Positions 29,965-39,049 of a stretch of 64,000 bases of DNA are shown here, piece by piece; the stretch's first letter is position 1; each line of letters starts with the position of its first letter. Made by a program: the position numbers and the translations under genes. The stretch is from Hahella chejuensis KCTC 2396 (GTDB lineage: Bacteria; Pseudomonadota; Gammaproteobacteria; Pseudomonadales; Oleiphilaceae): contig NC_007645.1 in NCBI RefSeq assembly GCF_000012985.1, positions 2,758,501 to 2,822,500 on the forward strand, written 5' to 3'. The notes below the pieces were generated by a model. That model saw only the letters and a program-made list of their open reading frames with translations. It made no database searches and was not told the origin of the DNA.

Positions 29965-31251
29965 ATGGATTACCTTATTCCATTTAAAAAAAAGCCGACG
30001 CTCTTCGCTCTGGTTGGCGTAAATCTATTGTGTGCGCCATTGGCCTTACGTGCAGATCCGCTGGAGGTTCGCCTCAGCGCTACGCATGAGTATTCAGATA
30101 ATGTTACGAAGACGAAAGAAAAGAAAGATGACACCCTAACCAAAGTGGGCATCAACTTAGGCCAAACTCTTTCAAAAGGAGCGTATGCAAGCTCATTATC
30201 GGCGGACTTCGGTTTTGAGCACTATTGGGGAGACACCTTTGGCGATGAAGTCACCACAGAGGTTACTTATAGTGGAAAGTATAATTTCTCCCCCGCATTA
30301 TCATGGTCTCTCAAGGACGAGCTTACCGAAGATGTACTAAATAGCAGTACGCCAACTACTCCGGATTCAAGGGTGCGTAAGAATGTCCTTACTACCGGTC
30401 CAAGTTATCGAGTCGCGATGACCTCCGAGGACGATCTGGTTTTAGGGGCGAATTACAAACAGATTGACTTTGAAAGCAATACTGCCGTTGACAGTAAAAG
30501 GCAATCGGCTACGGCTGATTATATGCACCGCTTTGCCAGTGCTTTGACATTTACTTGGAGTAACAGTGGTGAATGGGCAAAGTTAGATAATGAGACGGAT
30601 CTTGAAACATTGGAGTCAGAGTTACGCTTTAGCAAGAAATATAATGACCTTACTACCAGTTTAGGGGTCGGTTTTACTAAGCTAAAAAGTGAGCGGGCTA
30701 ACGTTACCAATGAGTCAGAGGATGTTACAGGCTCATTTAATGCAAATTACCAGGCTTCAGCGGCTTTAGGGCTTTTCTATTCTTACAAGCGTACATTGAC
30801 TGACAGTGCTTCAGAAACGGTGTTTCAGCTTTTCGAACGACCTATTTCGTTTGGTTCCAGTGATAGCGTTCTCTTGCAAGAGCATGTTGCTGGAGCAAGT
30901 TACACTCCAAATGTCAGAGATACTTTTCAGTTAACAGGTGTTAGCAGCACTGAGGAAAACGAGGGTGCTAGTACTAAAGATAAAGAGCACTCTTTGTCTA
31001 TTAGTTGGTCACATAACGTCAACTCCACTTGGAGTTGGTTTGCTTCATCAGAGTATACGAATAAAGAGGTTGGCGTCCGTAATGCGGACGAAGACTCGTA
31101 CGATCATACGCTGAGGCTTAATCATAAATGGTTTAAGAACTTCAGCTCTCGTTACTACGCTGAGTATGAAGTTAAAGATTCTTCTGATGGAGCAAATGAG
31201 TACGATGCGCTGACCGTTGGAATCGGCGTGGACTACGTCCCCAATTTTTAA
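29965..31251 (+). CDS. Outer-membrane beta-barrel protein, PEP-CTERM system-associated
   Basis: A 428-residue protein with a signal peptide (hydrophobic VGVNLLCAPLALRADP, cleavage near residue 31). The body is made of alternating-polarity strands rich in aromatic ends, finishing GVDYVPNF with a C-terminal phenylalanine, as expected for an outer-membrane barrel. It resembles the uncharacterised barrel family found in exosortase A loci. Next to a short OPX protein it may form the outer-membrane exit for the polysaccharide. That role is inferred. Confidence 0.75.
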   Translation: MDYLIPFKKKPTLFALVGVNLLCAPLALRADPLEVRLSATHEYSDNVTKTKEKKDDTLTKVGINLGQTLSKGAYASSLSADFGFEHYWGDTFGDEVTTEVTYSGKYNFSPALSWSLKDELTEDVLNSSTPTTPDSRVRKNVLTTGPSYRVAMTSEDDLVLGANYKQIDFESNTAVDSKRQSATADYMHRFASALTFTWSNSGEWAKLDNETDLETLESELRFSKKYNDLTTSLGVGFTKLKSERANVTNESEDVTGSFNANYQASAALGLFYSYKRTLTDSASETVFQLFERPISFGSSDSVLLQEHVAGASYTPNVRDTFQLTGVSSTEENEGASTKDKEHSLSISWSHNVNSTWSWFASSEYTNKEVGVRNADEDSYDHTLRLNHKWFKNFSSRYYAEYEVKDSSDGANEYDALTVGIGVDYVPNF

Positions 31252-31268
31252 TCATATAGGTGGTTGTC

Positions 31269-32126
31269 TTGCAGAACGCCTTAACTATAGATGTAGAGGA
31301 TTATTTCCACGTTGCGGCGCTAGCGGAATCAATTAGCGTTGATGAGTGGTCGAATCGAGAGTGTCGCGTGGAAAAGAACACGCGAAATTTACTTGAGTTA
31401 TTTGACAAGAAAGGTGTGAAAGGCACTTTTTTTGTTTTGGGGTGGGTGGCGGAAAGATATCCTCATATTGTCACTGATATTCATCAGGCGGGCCACGAAG
31501 TGGCCTCACACGGCTACAGCCACCAATTGGTTTACTCGCAGACTCCAGAAGTATTCAGGGAAGAAACCGCCAAATCCAAAGATATTCTGGAAAATATCAT
31601 TCAGCAGCCAGTAGAGGGATATCGGGCGGCGAGTTATTCAATAACCGCCAAGTCCAAGTGGGCGCTGGATATTTTGTGTGACTTGGGGTTTAAGTGGGAT
31701 TCAAGTATTTTTCCGGTAAGGCACGATCGGTATGGGATGCCAAATACGCCGGAAGATCCCTACATACTGCAAGCGCCAAATGGCAAGCAGATTGTTGAGT
31801 TTCCCTTAACTACTTGCCCGATTGGTAAATATAGACTGCCTATTGCTGGCGGCGGCTACTTCAGGTTGTTTCCTTATTGGCTTACGCGTTGGGGACTAGG
31901 GCGGGTAAATAGTTTGGGACGAAGTTTTATCTTTTACTTGCATCCATGGGAAATTGATCCGAAACAGCCGCGAGTCAAGGCCAGTATGTTGTCTACGTTT
32001 AGGCACTACAATAACCTGGATGTGTGCTTTTCCAGGTTGGAGGCGTTGCTGGATGACTTTTCTTTTACTACGGTTTCAGAAGTACTTAAGGCCCAGTCTA
32101 TCGACTCAGTTCCAGTTGCGGTTTAA
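31269..32126 (+). CDS. Polysaccharide deacetylase, XrtA-associated
   Basis: NodB-fold deacetylase of about 285 residues with no signal peptide. TTG 31269 is favoured: AGGTGG lies five bases upstream and the protein then begins QNALTIDVEDYF, as in the family; GTG 31260 is the alternative. Motifs: TIDVEDYF (metal aspartate), HEVASHGYSHQ (metal histidines), SSIFPVRHDRYG, and the C-terminal DUF3473 part with YLHPWEIDP. It probably removes N-acetyl groups from the polysaccharide or its lipid-linked precursor. Confidence 0.9.
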   Translation: MQNALTIDVEDYFHVAALAESISVDEWSNRECRVEKNTRNLLELFDKKGVKGTFFVLGWVAERYPHIVTDIHQAGHEVASHGYSHQLVYSQTPEVFREETAKSKDILENIIQQPVEGYRAASYSITAKSKWALDILCDLGFKWDSSIFPVRHDRYGMPNTPEDPYILQAPNGKQIVEFPLTTCPIGKYRLPIAGGGYFRLFPYWLTRWGLGRVNSLGRSFIFYLHPWEIDPKQPRVKASMLSTFRHYNNLDVCFSRLEALLDDFSFTTVSEVLKAQSIDSVPVAV

Positions 32127-32134
32127 CGCCTGTT

Positions 32135-33508
32135 ATGAATGATACATATAACTTAGACAGCCTGAAGTCGAGAGAAGATCAACTTAAGGCGCGCAAAGGC
32201 GAGCTGTCGCGTTTAATTGGCGAAGCTAAGAAAAATGGCTCCGATGCGAATGAACTCATTGTTGAAATGGGGGCAATATCAGCCGAATTTAAAGAAGTAG
32301 CGGCTCATATCAAGACGCTTAAAAAAGCGCAACGCCAGCAGGGTGACTGGTCGAATGATGAAATGCTTACGGATGGCCAGCAAGATAAGGCTAAGCAGGC
32401 AGAGAAGCTACAACAGGTTATTGAAGAGGTTTCCTCTGCGCCACAGATCCTAAGTCTTGCAACAAAAGCATTTCGCGTCGTGGAAATAGACGCTGAACCG
32501 GGCTTGCGTGCATCTTGGGATGATTACGTTGACCAGCATCCGCAGTCTTCCCCGTATCACAAGATATGGGTGAAATCGTTCGTTGAGTCAGTGTACGGTC
32601 ACCCATGCCGCTTTATTTGTGCGCTTGACGAGACAGACAGGATCGTCGGTGTTCTGCCGCTTACTCAATTGAACAGTCGTCTATTTGGAAATTTTATTGT
32701 CTCTGCACCGTATTTTAACTATGGCGGTATTCTCGCGGACAGCAGGCAAGTCGCTCAAATACTGCTCGCTGATGCTGTGCGCTGGCGTGACCAAGTTGGA
32801 GCAGGGCATATTGAATTACGGCATTTGACGCCATCCAGCCTGAGGTTGCCGCAACGAACAGAAAAGCTGACATTCTGGCTTGCGTTACCACAGCAGGAAG
32901 ATGATTTGTGGTTGAGCTTTAAACCAAAGGTTCGAGCACAGATTAAGCGGCCGCAAAAGGAAGGCGCTGAAGTTACCATTGGTGGCGCCGAGTTACTAGA
33001 CGACTTTTATGCGGTGTTCTCAAGGAATATGAGAGATCTTGGTACGCCGGTTTATGGCAGAAACTTTTTTTATGGTTTCCTTAGTTCATACGGAGAATCT
33101 GCTAGAGTTGTCATAGGCAGGTTAAACAAGACTGTAGTCGCATGCGCAATTGTTATTGGACATGGGCGACGCATGGAAATTCCCTGGGCTTCTACGCTTC
33201 AGGAGGCTAATAGCTCTGGAATTAATATGCTGATGTACTGGGAAATACTTAAGTTCAGTATTCATCAGAAGTATCAAATATTTGATTTTGGGCGCTGCAC
33301 TGAAGGCAGTGGCACCTATAAGTTTAAACAGCAGTGGGGGGCGACTCCCGTCAGGTTGCATTGGGACTATTGCCTGGCGGAAGGTAGGGACGCGCCCAAA
33401 TTGAACCCGGATAATCCAAAGTTCAAGTTGGTTATAGCAGTTTGGAAGAGGCTTCCTGTTTGGCTCACTAATATGGTGGGCCCTTTGCTGGTCAAGTACT
33501 TGCCATAG
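32135..33508 (+). CDS. FemAB-family aminoacyl transferase with N-terminal SerRS-like coiled-coil arm
   Basis: A GNAT/FemAB protein of 457 residues. The C-terminal ~350 residues resemble the FemAB proteins of exosortase A loci (FICALDETDRIVGVLPL, YFNYGGIL, KVRAQIKRPQKEGAEV, DFGRCTEGSGTYKFKQQWGA). The N-terminal ~70 residues are an added helical hairpin, SREDQLKARKGELSRLIG then AKKNGSDANELIVEMGAI, closely resembling the tRNA-binding arm of seryl-tRNA synthetase. FemX/FemA enzymes use aminoacyl-tRNA to add amino acids to cell-wall precursors, so this arm suggests tRNA, perhaps Ser-tRNA, as donor. It lies nine bases after the deacetylase gene and about 50 bases before the NRPS start. Confidence 0.8.
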   Translation: MNDTYNLDSLKSREDQLKARKGELSRLIGEAKKNGSDANELIVEMGAISAEFKEVAAHIKTLKKAQRQQGDWSNDEMLTDGQQDKAKQAEKLQQVIEEVSSAPQILSLATKAFRVVEIDAEPGLRASWDDYVDQHPQSSPYHKIWVKSFVESVYGHPCRFICALDETDRIVGVLPLTQLNSRLFGNFIVSAPYFNYGGILADSRQVAQILLADAVRWRDQVGAGHIELRHLTPSSLRLPQRTEKLTFWLALPQQEDDLWLSFKPKVRAQIKRPQKEGAEVTIGGAELLDDFYAVFSRNMRDLGTPVYGRNFFYGFLSSYGESARVVIGRLNKTVVACAIVIGHGRRMEIPWASTLQEANSSGINMLMYWEILKFSIHQKYQIFDFGRCTEGSGTYKFKQQWGATPVRLHWDYCLAEGRDAPKLNPDNPKFKLVIAVWKRLPVWLTNMVGPLLVKYLP

Positions 33509-33557
33509 GCGGTTGAGAAACTTTTACCGCGTCGAACCTAAACTGCAGAGTAAAGTA

Positions 33558-36500
33558 ATGAGTAGCACTCTTGGGAATAGAGGGCGGAGGCGAGAGTTGT
33601 TCGCTATCGCCAAGCAAGAAGAGTGGGGGTTGCCGGAGGCTCTAATTGCTGCAGCCCAGCGCTTTCCTGACTGTCATGCAGTCAAATCGGAAGATGGTCA
33701 ATTCACTTATCTAGAGTTATTAAGTCAGTCTATATCCGTGGCTGAGCGGCTCAATATCTTGGGCGTAAAGCCTGGCGATAGGGTGGCTGTATGCGTTAAC
33801 AGAGACCATCATCTTCCTGCTTTGCTCCTGGGTGTTGGAATGTCGGGCGCCGCTTATGTCCCTGTGGACCCAGCTTTTCCTGCCGAGAGAATTGCAATTA
33901 TCCTTGAAGATGCGGATGTGTCAGCCGCGATTTATGAGCCTTCTACGCTTTCTTTGGTTGAAAGTACGCAAAACCTTCTTTTGCTTGATAGGTTTGAGTT
34001 GGATGCAGTGGGCGTTACGTTGCGTTCTTTCGATGCGCTCAGAGATGAGTATGTGCGCCTTTCCGAACGCAGGACCAATACGGCGGAGTTACTGGCTTAT
34101 ATCATTTTTACTTCAGGATCTACTGGAAGGCCTAAAGGCGTCCCAATTACGCATCGTGCGGCGATAAACTTTTTATATGGCGTTGATGAAAAGATAGGAA
34201 CGCAAGAGGGTGACCGGTTTCTTGGTCTAACCACTATTTCTTTTGACATCTCCGTGCTAGAGCTGTTTCTACCAATAGTTTTGGGGGGGTGCGTATATGT
34301 TTGTAAAAAAGGGGATGCGCTTTCTCCAGATCGACTGGCTGCAATTATCGAAGATAATGGCATCAACGTCTTACAGGCCACGCCAGCTACTTGGCGGTTG
34401 ATGCTGGAGCTAGGCTGGAAGCCGAATCAATATCAGAAAATCTTATGTGGAGGCGAAGCCTTTCCATCGGACTTGGCTGCCAAGCTGCTCTGTAGTGCTG
34501 GTGAAGTATGGAATATGTATGGGCCAACTGAAGCCACTGTTTGGGTAACTAGTCATAAGGTTGGCGCAGAAGATATTGAGGCTGGCTTCATTCCTTTAGG
34601 CGAGCCATACGCTAATATTGAACTCCGTGTGGTCAATGAGGCTTTGCAGTCGGTTGGCGCTGGCGGTTCTGGAGAGCTTTTAATCGGCGGAGAGTGCCTG
34701 TCGCCCGGTTACTTTAGGCGTCCTGAATTAAATTCTGATCGATTTATATCGCTGGTTGAAAATGGTCAAACCAAAACGTTCTATCGTACGGGAGACCTTG
34801 TCGAGCAGAGGCAAGATGGGAGTTTGCGTTATCTGGACCGTCTCGATAACCAAGTAAAGATACGCGGCTTTCGGATTGAGCTGGGAGAAGTTGAAGCAGT
34901 ATTGCGGCAGGTTCCAGGCATCGCAGACGCAGCTGTTGTCGCTGTTTCTAATGCGGCGGGTGATAACGTTCTGGTAGGTTGTGTTCGGTTTGTCGGTGAG
35001 AAACTGGCCTTTCCTGCAATTGAGAATGATCTACGGAAAGTTCTGCCGTTTTATATGGCGCCAGGATTGTGGCGGGCCTATGAATGTTTTCCGCAGACAC
35101 CAAATAAAAAGATAGATAAAAAGGCGCTAAAAAAAGATGTTGAAGCCAGTCTTGAGTCGACTGACGACACTGAGTCAGGCTTCGCTACAGATACGGAGCT
35201 GAGGCTTGCGAAAGTGTGGGGGGGGGTATTAGGTAGTGCGCCTAAAACCCCCTATGATCATTTTAATGAATTGGGAGGGCATTCCCTGGCCTCTGCTCGC
35301 CTCTCGGTAGAGATCCAAAAAGAGTTTGGCAAATTCGTAAGCATTAATCTTTTGATTGCCCATCCGCTCTTTATGGAGCAGTGTGACCTGATAACCTCTT
35401 TTTCCGAAGAAAGGAGTCTATCGGACGCACCTGCAAAAAATGATAGAAGCTTGACCGATGGGCAGAAGCGAATTTGGTTTATATGCCAGCTGGCGGGCTC
35501 CAGTAGTGTCTTCAACGAGTCTGAAGCTTTTATGCTGGAGGGGGGTTGTGAGCTTGACCTGTTAAAAGTGGCTATAGACGCTTTAATGAAAGCCACTCCA
35601 GCGATACGGCTACATTTAAACGCTGAAGATTTAAGCTGGGAGTTGCGAGAAGAGCCTGAAACGCCGCTGGAGGTTAGAGATCTGTATCTGGATTCCGGCT
35701 CCCTTGATAGCTATCTCCATCAGGAAGCGAAAAGAGAGTTTGATTTTGGCGAGGAGTTGTTAGTCCGCTTCGTAGCCTATGAAGCGGATGGAAAGTTGAT
35801 CGCCCTGCAAATGATTACTCATCATATTTTGCTGGATGGTATCTCTCAATTGTTGGTATGGAACCGTTTATTCGATTTGTACGAGCAATTGATGGAAGGT
35901 GCGGATTTGAGAGCGCAGACTTCGCTAGGTTGGGACAGTGTCAATTTAGTGAGAGAAAGCGATGGCTTGCGAGAATGTGCGGATTTCTGGGGTCAAAATC
36001 TAAAAGGGCCGTTGCCTGCCTTAAATCTTCCAACGGACTATCCGCGCCCAGACTACTTTGATTTTAAAGGGCGACAATACTCAGCTTTTCTTGGCGAAGA
36101 TATCACTGGACGTTTGCTCAGCGTTGCTCACTTAGTCCGTACCAGACCATTTGTCATATTGGTTTGCGCTTATGCGGCATGGTTGAGAAGAGTATCAGAT
36201 AGCGAAGACCTAGTATTGGGCACTGCTACAAGCGGTAGAGACTCCAAAGAGGGCCTTCAAGACTCTATAGGTATGTTCTTTAATACGATACCGCTTAGGT
36301 TGAATAGAGAGGAAAAGAACCTTTTTGAGCAAATTAAGTATGTAGAGCAAACTTTAAACCAAGCGCTTCTGCATGGAGGGTTGTCATTCGATAAAATAGT
36401 GTCCGCGGCGCACGCTGACCGGGATCCATCCAGGCCGACCTTAGCGCAGGCCTATATTACCTTTAATGATTTTTCTAGGCGAAAAAAAACAGTAAAAAGC

Positions 36501-37844
36501 ATTGGAAAGCTACGGCCGATTCATGTCGATGCCGGCTACACACAAGGAGAGATATTTCTATTTGTGGACTTCGATGGAAGTGACCTTACGTTCAGGTTCC
36601 AAACCAGCTCAGCGCTTTTCACTGAGCAAACCTCAAGAGCCATGATGTCTGACTTCACTCGTACTCTTACTAACCTGATAGAGAGTCTGGAAGTGGGTAA
36701 GTCTAAACTGGAGTTAGAAGGACAGGCTGGGTATTGGATTAATAAGGCTTCTCCGAAAGAAGGTTATGACCCAGATAAGATGGCGACTGACCTTATGGTG
36801 AACGAAGCTCTATTGGAAAAGGTCATTGGTGTATGGAAAGATGTTTTAGGACTAAGCAGTCTTGATGTGGACGCTAACTTTTTTGAAGTTGGCGGCCACT
36901 CTATAAAAGCCTTGCAGATTTTTGACCAGTTACACCGACAGTGTGGAATAAACGCACCGCTAGCACTGCTATTTAAAGCGCCAACGCCAAGATCTTTAGC
37001 AAAAGAATTGGGATGTATTTTGGCGGCCAATGATAATGTTCAAGAGACTGATGAAGACACATCTTCACAAGAAGGGGGCGACTCTCACTGGCGTAATATT
37101 GTTTCGCTGTCGCCAGGGGGAGCGAAAACGCCACTTATATGCGTTCACCCTATTGGTGGAAATGTGCTGGCCTACAAAGCTTTGATTGATTTTGAGGGGT
37201 TGAACCGGCCTGTATATGGAATCCAGTCCACGGGATTGGATGGCGTGAGTAAACCCTTCGAATCCATTCTGGAGATGGCTGCGCATTATGCGGTCCAGGT
37301 CGAGCGAACGCTTGCTAAAAAGCACGTTTGTCTCTTAGGAGGCTCTATGGGGGGAACTATCGCCATAGAGTTGGCCAATGAACTTTTGGCTAAAGGTTTT
37401 AAAGTTGATTGGGTAATCTTACTTGATACGATAGGTCCCTTTGCAAAAAGTGAACGTGAAAGTGCGGAGATAGATAGACGAGGCATTTGGGAAAAAGTGG
37501 TGCAAAGCTTTTCTGCTCGCTCCAAGTATTATCTTCAGGTGGCTAGAGTGAGTTTTTATCGCTCCTTTGGTCTTCGTTTACCCCAAACATTGAGAGTTTT
37601 CGAAGTCCGTAGGGCTAATAGAATTGCAATGGAGAGGCATCGTGAGCGGACCTATGGCGGCAGCGTTATATTGTTGCGTTTGCCAATAGAAAAAGCGGGG
37701 GCCTACAGTTTTCCATGGTTGGGTTGGGAGAAGCATCTGACGGGTAGAGTTGAAGTGGAGACGGTCGATGCGGAGCACGCGCAGTTTCTAGAGTCTGATG
37801 AAGCAAAACGGGTGCTTGCCGGTTTTCTTCGTGAACAAGAGTAG
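33558..37844 (+). CDS. Non-ribosomal peptide synthetase, A-T-C-T-TE, predicted glycine-activating
   Basis: A 1428-residue NRPS counted from ATG 33558; TTG 33513 is an alternative. Adenylation domain (about 20-525): SGSTGRPKG at 186-194, YGPTEAT, YRTGDLV. Aligned by eye to the PheA pocket, the specificity residues are D230 I231 L234 Q273 L296 G298 M320 V328 W329 K518, the glycine-type code as I remember it. Carrier domain 1 has LGGHSL with S576. Condensation domain (about 590-1030) has an intact HHILLDG at 755-761 and IGMFFNT. Carrier domain 2 has VGGHSI with S1115. The thioesterase has GGSMGG with S1263. Only one A domain serves two carriers, and no C domain precedes it. Lies in the exopolysaccharide operon. 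Confidence 0.88.
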   Translation: MSSTLGNRGRRRELFAIAKQEEWGLPEALIAAAQRFPDCHAVKSEDGQFTYLELLSQSISVAERLNILGVKPGDRVAVCVNRDHHLPALLLGVGMSGAAYVPVDPAFPAERIAIILEDADVSAAIYEPSTLSLVESTQNLLLLDRFELDAVGVTLRSFDALRDEYVRLSERRTNTAELLAYIIFTSGSTGRPKGVPITHRAAINFLYGVDEKIGTQEGDRFLGLTTISFDISVLELFLPIVLGGCVYVCKKGDALSPDRLAAIIEDNGINVLQATPATWRLMLELGWKPNQYQKILCGGEAFPSDLAAKLLCSAGEVWNMYGPTEATVWVTSHKVGAEDIEAGFIPLGEPYANIELRVVNEALQSVGAGGSGELLIGGECLSPGYFRRPELNSDRFISLVENGQTKTFYRTGDLVEQRQDGSLRYLDRLDNQVKIRGFRIELGEVEAVLRQVPGIADAAVVAVSNAAGDNVLVGCVRFVGEKLAFPAIENDLRKVLPFYMAPGLWRAYECFPQTPNKKIDKKALKKDVEASLESTDDTESGFATDTELRLAKVWGGVLGSAPKTPYDHFNELGGHSLASARLSVEIQKEFGKFVSINLLIAHPLFMEQCDLITSFSEERSLSDAPAKNDRSLTDGQKRIWFICQLAGSSSVFNESEAFMLEGGCELDLLKVAIDALMKATPAIRLHLNAEDLSWELREEPETPLEVRDLYLDSGSLDSYLHQEAKREFDFGEELLVRFVAYEADGKLIALQMITHHILLDGISQLLVWNRLFDLYEQLMEGADLRAQTSLGWDSVNLVRESDGLRECADFWGQNLKGPLPALNLPTDYPRPDYFDFKGRQYSAFLGEDITGRLLSVAHLVRTRPFVILVCAYAAWLRRVSDSEDLVLGTATSGRDSKEGLQDSIGMFFNTIPLRLNREEKNLFEQIKYVEQTLNQALLHGGLSFDKIVSAAHADRDPSRPTLAQAYITFNDFSRRKKTVKSIGKLRPIHVDAGYTQGEIFLFVDFDGSDLTFRFQTSSALFTEQTSRAMMSDFTRTLTNLIESLEVGKSKLELEGQAGYWINKASPKEGYDPDKMATDLMVNEALLEKVIGVWKDVLGLSSLDVDANFFEVGGHSIKALQIFDQLHRQCGINAPLALLFKAPTPRSLAKELGCILAANDNVQETDEDTSSQEGGDSHWRNIVSLSPGGAKTPLICVHPIGGNVLAYKALIDFEGLNRPVYGIQSTGLDGVSKPFESILEMAAHYAVQVERTLAKKHVCLLGGSMGGTIAIELANELLAKGFKVDWVILLDTIGPFAKSERESAEIDRRGIWEKVVQSFSARSKYYLQVARVSFYRSFGLRLPQTLRVFEVRRANRIAMERHRERTYGGSVILLRLPIEKAGAYSFPWLGWEKHLTGRVEVETVDAEHAQFLESDEAKRVLAGFLREQE

Positions 37845-37874
37845 AGTGTCGAGAGGGGTGGTTATAACTAGTTT

Positions 37875-38972
37875 ATGAAGAAGGTATTGCATTTAATCGA
37901 CACCACTGGTCCTGGCGGTGCAGAGACTGTTTTTATCCAATTATTAAGGAACTTGTCCAAAGACAAATATCAACACCACGTTATTCTGCGTGGAGAGGGA
38001 TGGGTTGCGGATCAAGTTCGTGAGTCTGGCCTGGAACCTGTATTCATTGACTCTAAGGGGAGCTTTAATCTTGGCTATGCTTGGGCGCTGGTGCAATTTG
38101 TCCGATCAAAGAAGATAGATGTGATTCATGCTCACTTAATGGGCTCCAATGTATATGGCGCTCTTGTCGCCATGCTAACGCGCAAGCCGATGATAGCCAC
38201 ATTTCATGGTGGTGTGGACGTAGCAAGACAGGAAAGATTGCTACGCATCAAGTTTAAGCTAATAAGTCTTGGAGCGGACTCAATCGTTTGTGTATCTAGA
38301 AAGCTGGAAGAGGAGTTAAAGCAAAGAGGGGAGCTTGAGAGTTGTAAGTTAAAGCTTATCTACAATGGCGTTGACCCTGGGCTCTTTTCGAGGCGAAGTG
38401 GGACATTAAAGAGTGAGCTTGGTTTATCTGACGACGCCATTGTTGTGCTTTCTGTGGGTAATATACGCCCTGCAAAAGGCTATGAATATCTGGTGGACGC
38501 AGCGGCCAAAATGAAGACTGCCCAAGAGTACCACTTTGTTGTTGTAGGGGATCAGAAAAAGAGCCTCTATGCGGAATTATTGAAACGAGTTGAAACTCAT
38601 GGTGGATTGCCTAATCTACACTTTCTTGGCTTTCGTTCAGATGTAAAGGAAATATTGGGGCAAGCGGATGTCTTTCTTTTAACCTCCATTAGTGAGGGGT
38701 TTTCTATCGCAACGGTCGAAGCCATGATGGCGGGTGTGACGGTGGTGGCGACGCGTAGTGGAGGGCCGGAAGAGATCGTCGAAGACGAGATTACGGGCCA
38801 GTTGATTCCCGTTGGGGATCCAGAAGCTGTTAAAACGGCCTTATTCAAACTTAGGGATAGAGCGTATGCTGAGAGGTTGCGCCAGGCGGCGCTAGACTCA
38901 GCAAGAGAGAGGTTTTCACTGGTAAACATGGTGCAAGCCTACGAAGGCCTATACGACAATCTCACTGTATAG
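37875..38972 (+). CDS. Glycosyltransferase family 4
   Basis: GT-B glycosyltransferase of 365 residues. It opens VLHLIDTTGPGGAETVFIQLL, typical of GT4, and has the C-terminal donor-binding part with LSVGNIRPAKGYEYLVDAA, FLLTSISEGFSIATVEAMMAG and RSGGPEEIVED. It is cytoplasmic and adds one sugar to the lipid-linked repeat unit. It follows the NRPS gene by 30 bases and appears to be the last gene of the first plus-strand operon; convergent with the ATP-grasp gene. Confidence 0.88.
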   Translation: MKKVLHLIDTTGPGGAETVFIQLLRNLSKDKYQHHVILRGEGWVADQVRESGLEPVFIDSKGSFNLGYAWALVQFVRSKKIDVIHAHLMGSNVYGALVAMLTRKPMIATFHGGVDVARQERLLRIKFKLISLGADSIVCVSRKLEEELKQRGELESCKLKLIYNGVDPGLFSRRSGTLKSELGLSDDAIVVLSVGNIRPAKGYEYLVDAAAKMKTAQEYHFVVVGDQKKSLYAELLKRVETHGGLPNLHFLGFRSDVKEILGQADVFLLTSISEGFSIATVEAMMAGVTVVATRSGGPEEIVEDEITGQLIPVGDPEAVKTALFKLRDRAYAERLRQAALDSARERFSLVNMVQAYEGLYDNLTV

Positions 38973-39049
38973 TCCCCTAGCTTAAAGGGGGGGGCATGCT
39001 CAGTCCTCTGTAAGATTCACTGGTGCGTTCTGAGTGTTTCGACGAGGCT

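Noticed and set aside
38975-38995. CCCCT/AGGGG hairpin with a G8 run after the glycosyltransferase at 37875
   Set aside because: Only a 5-bp stem and no T-tract on either strand, so not listed as a terminator.
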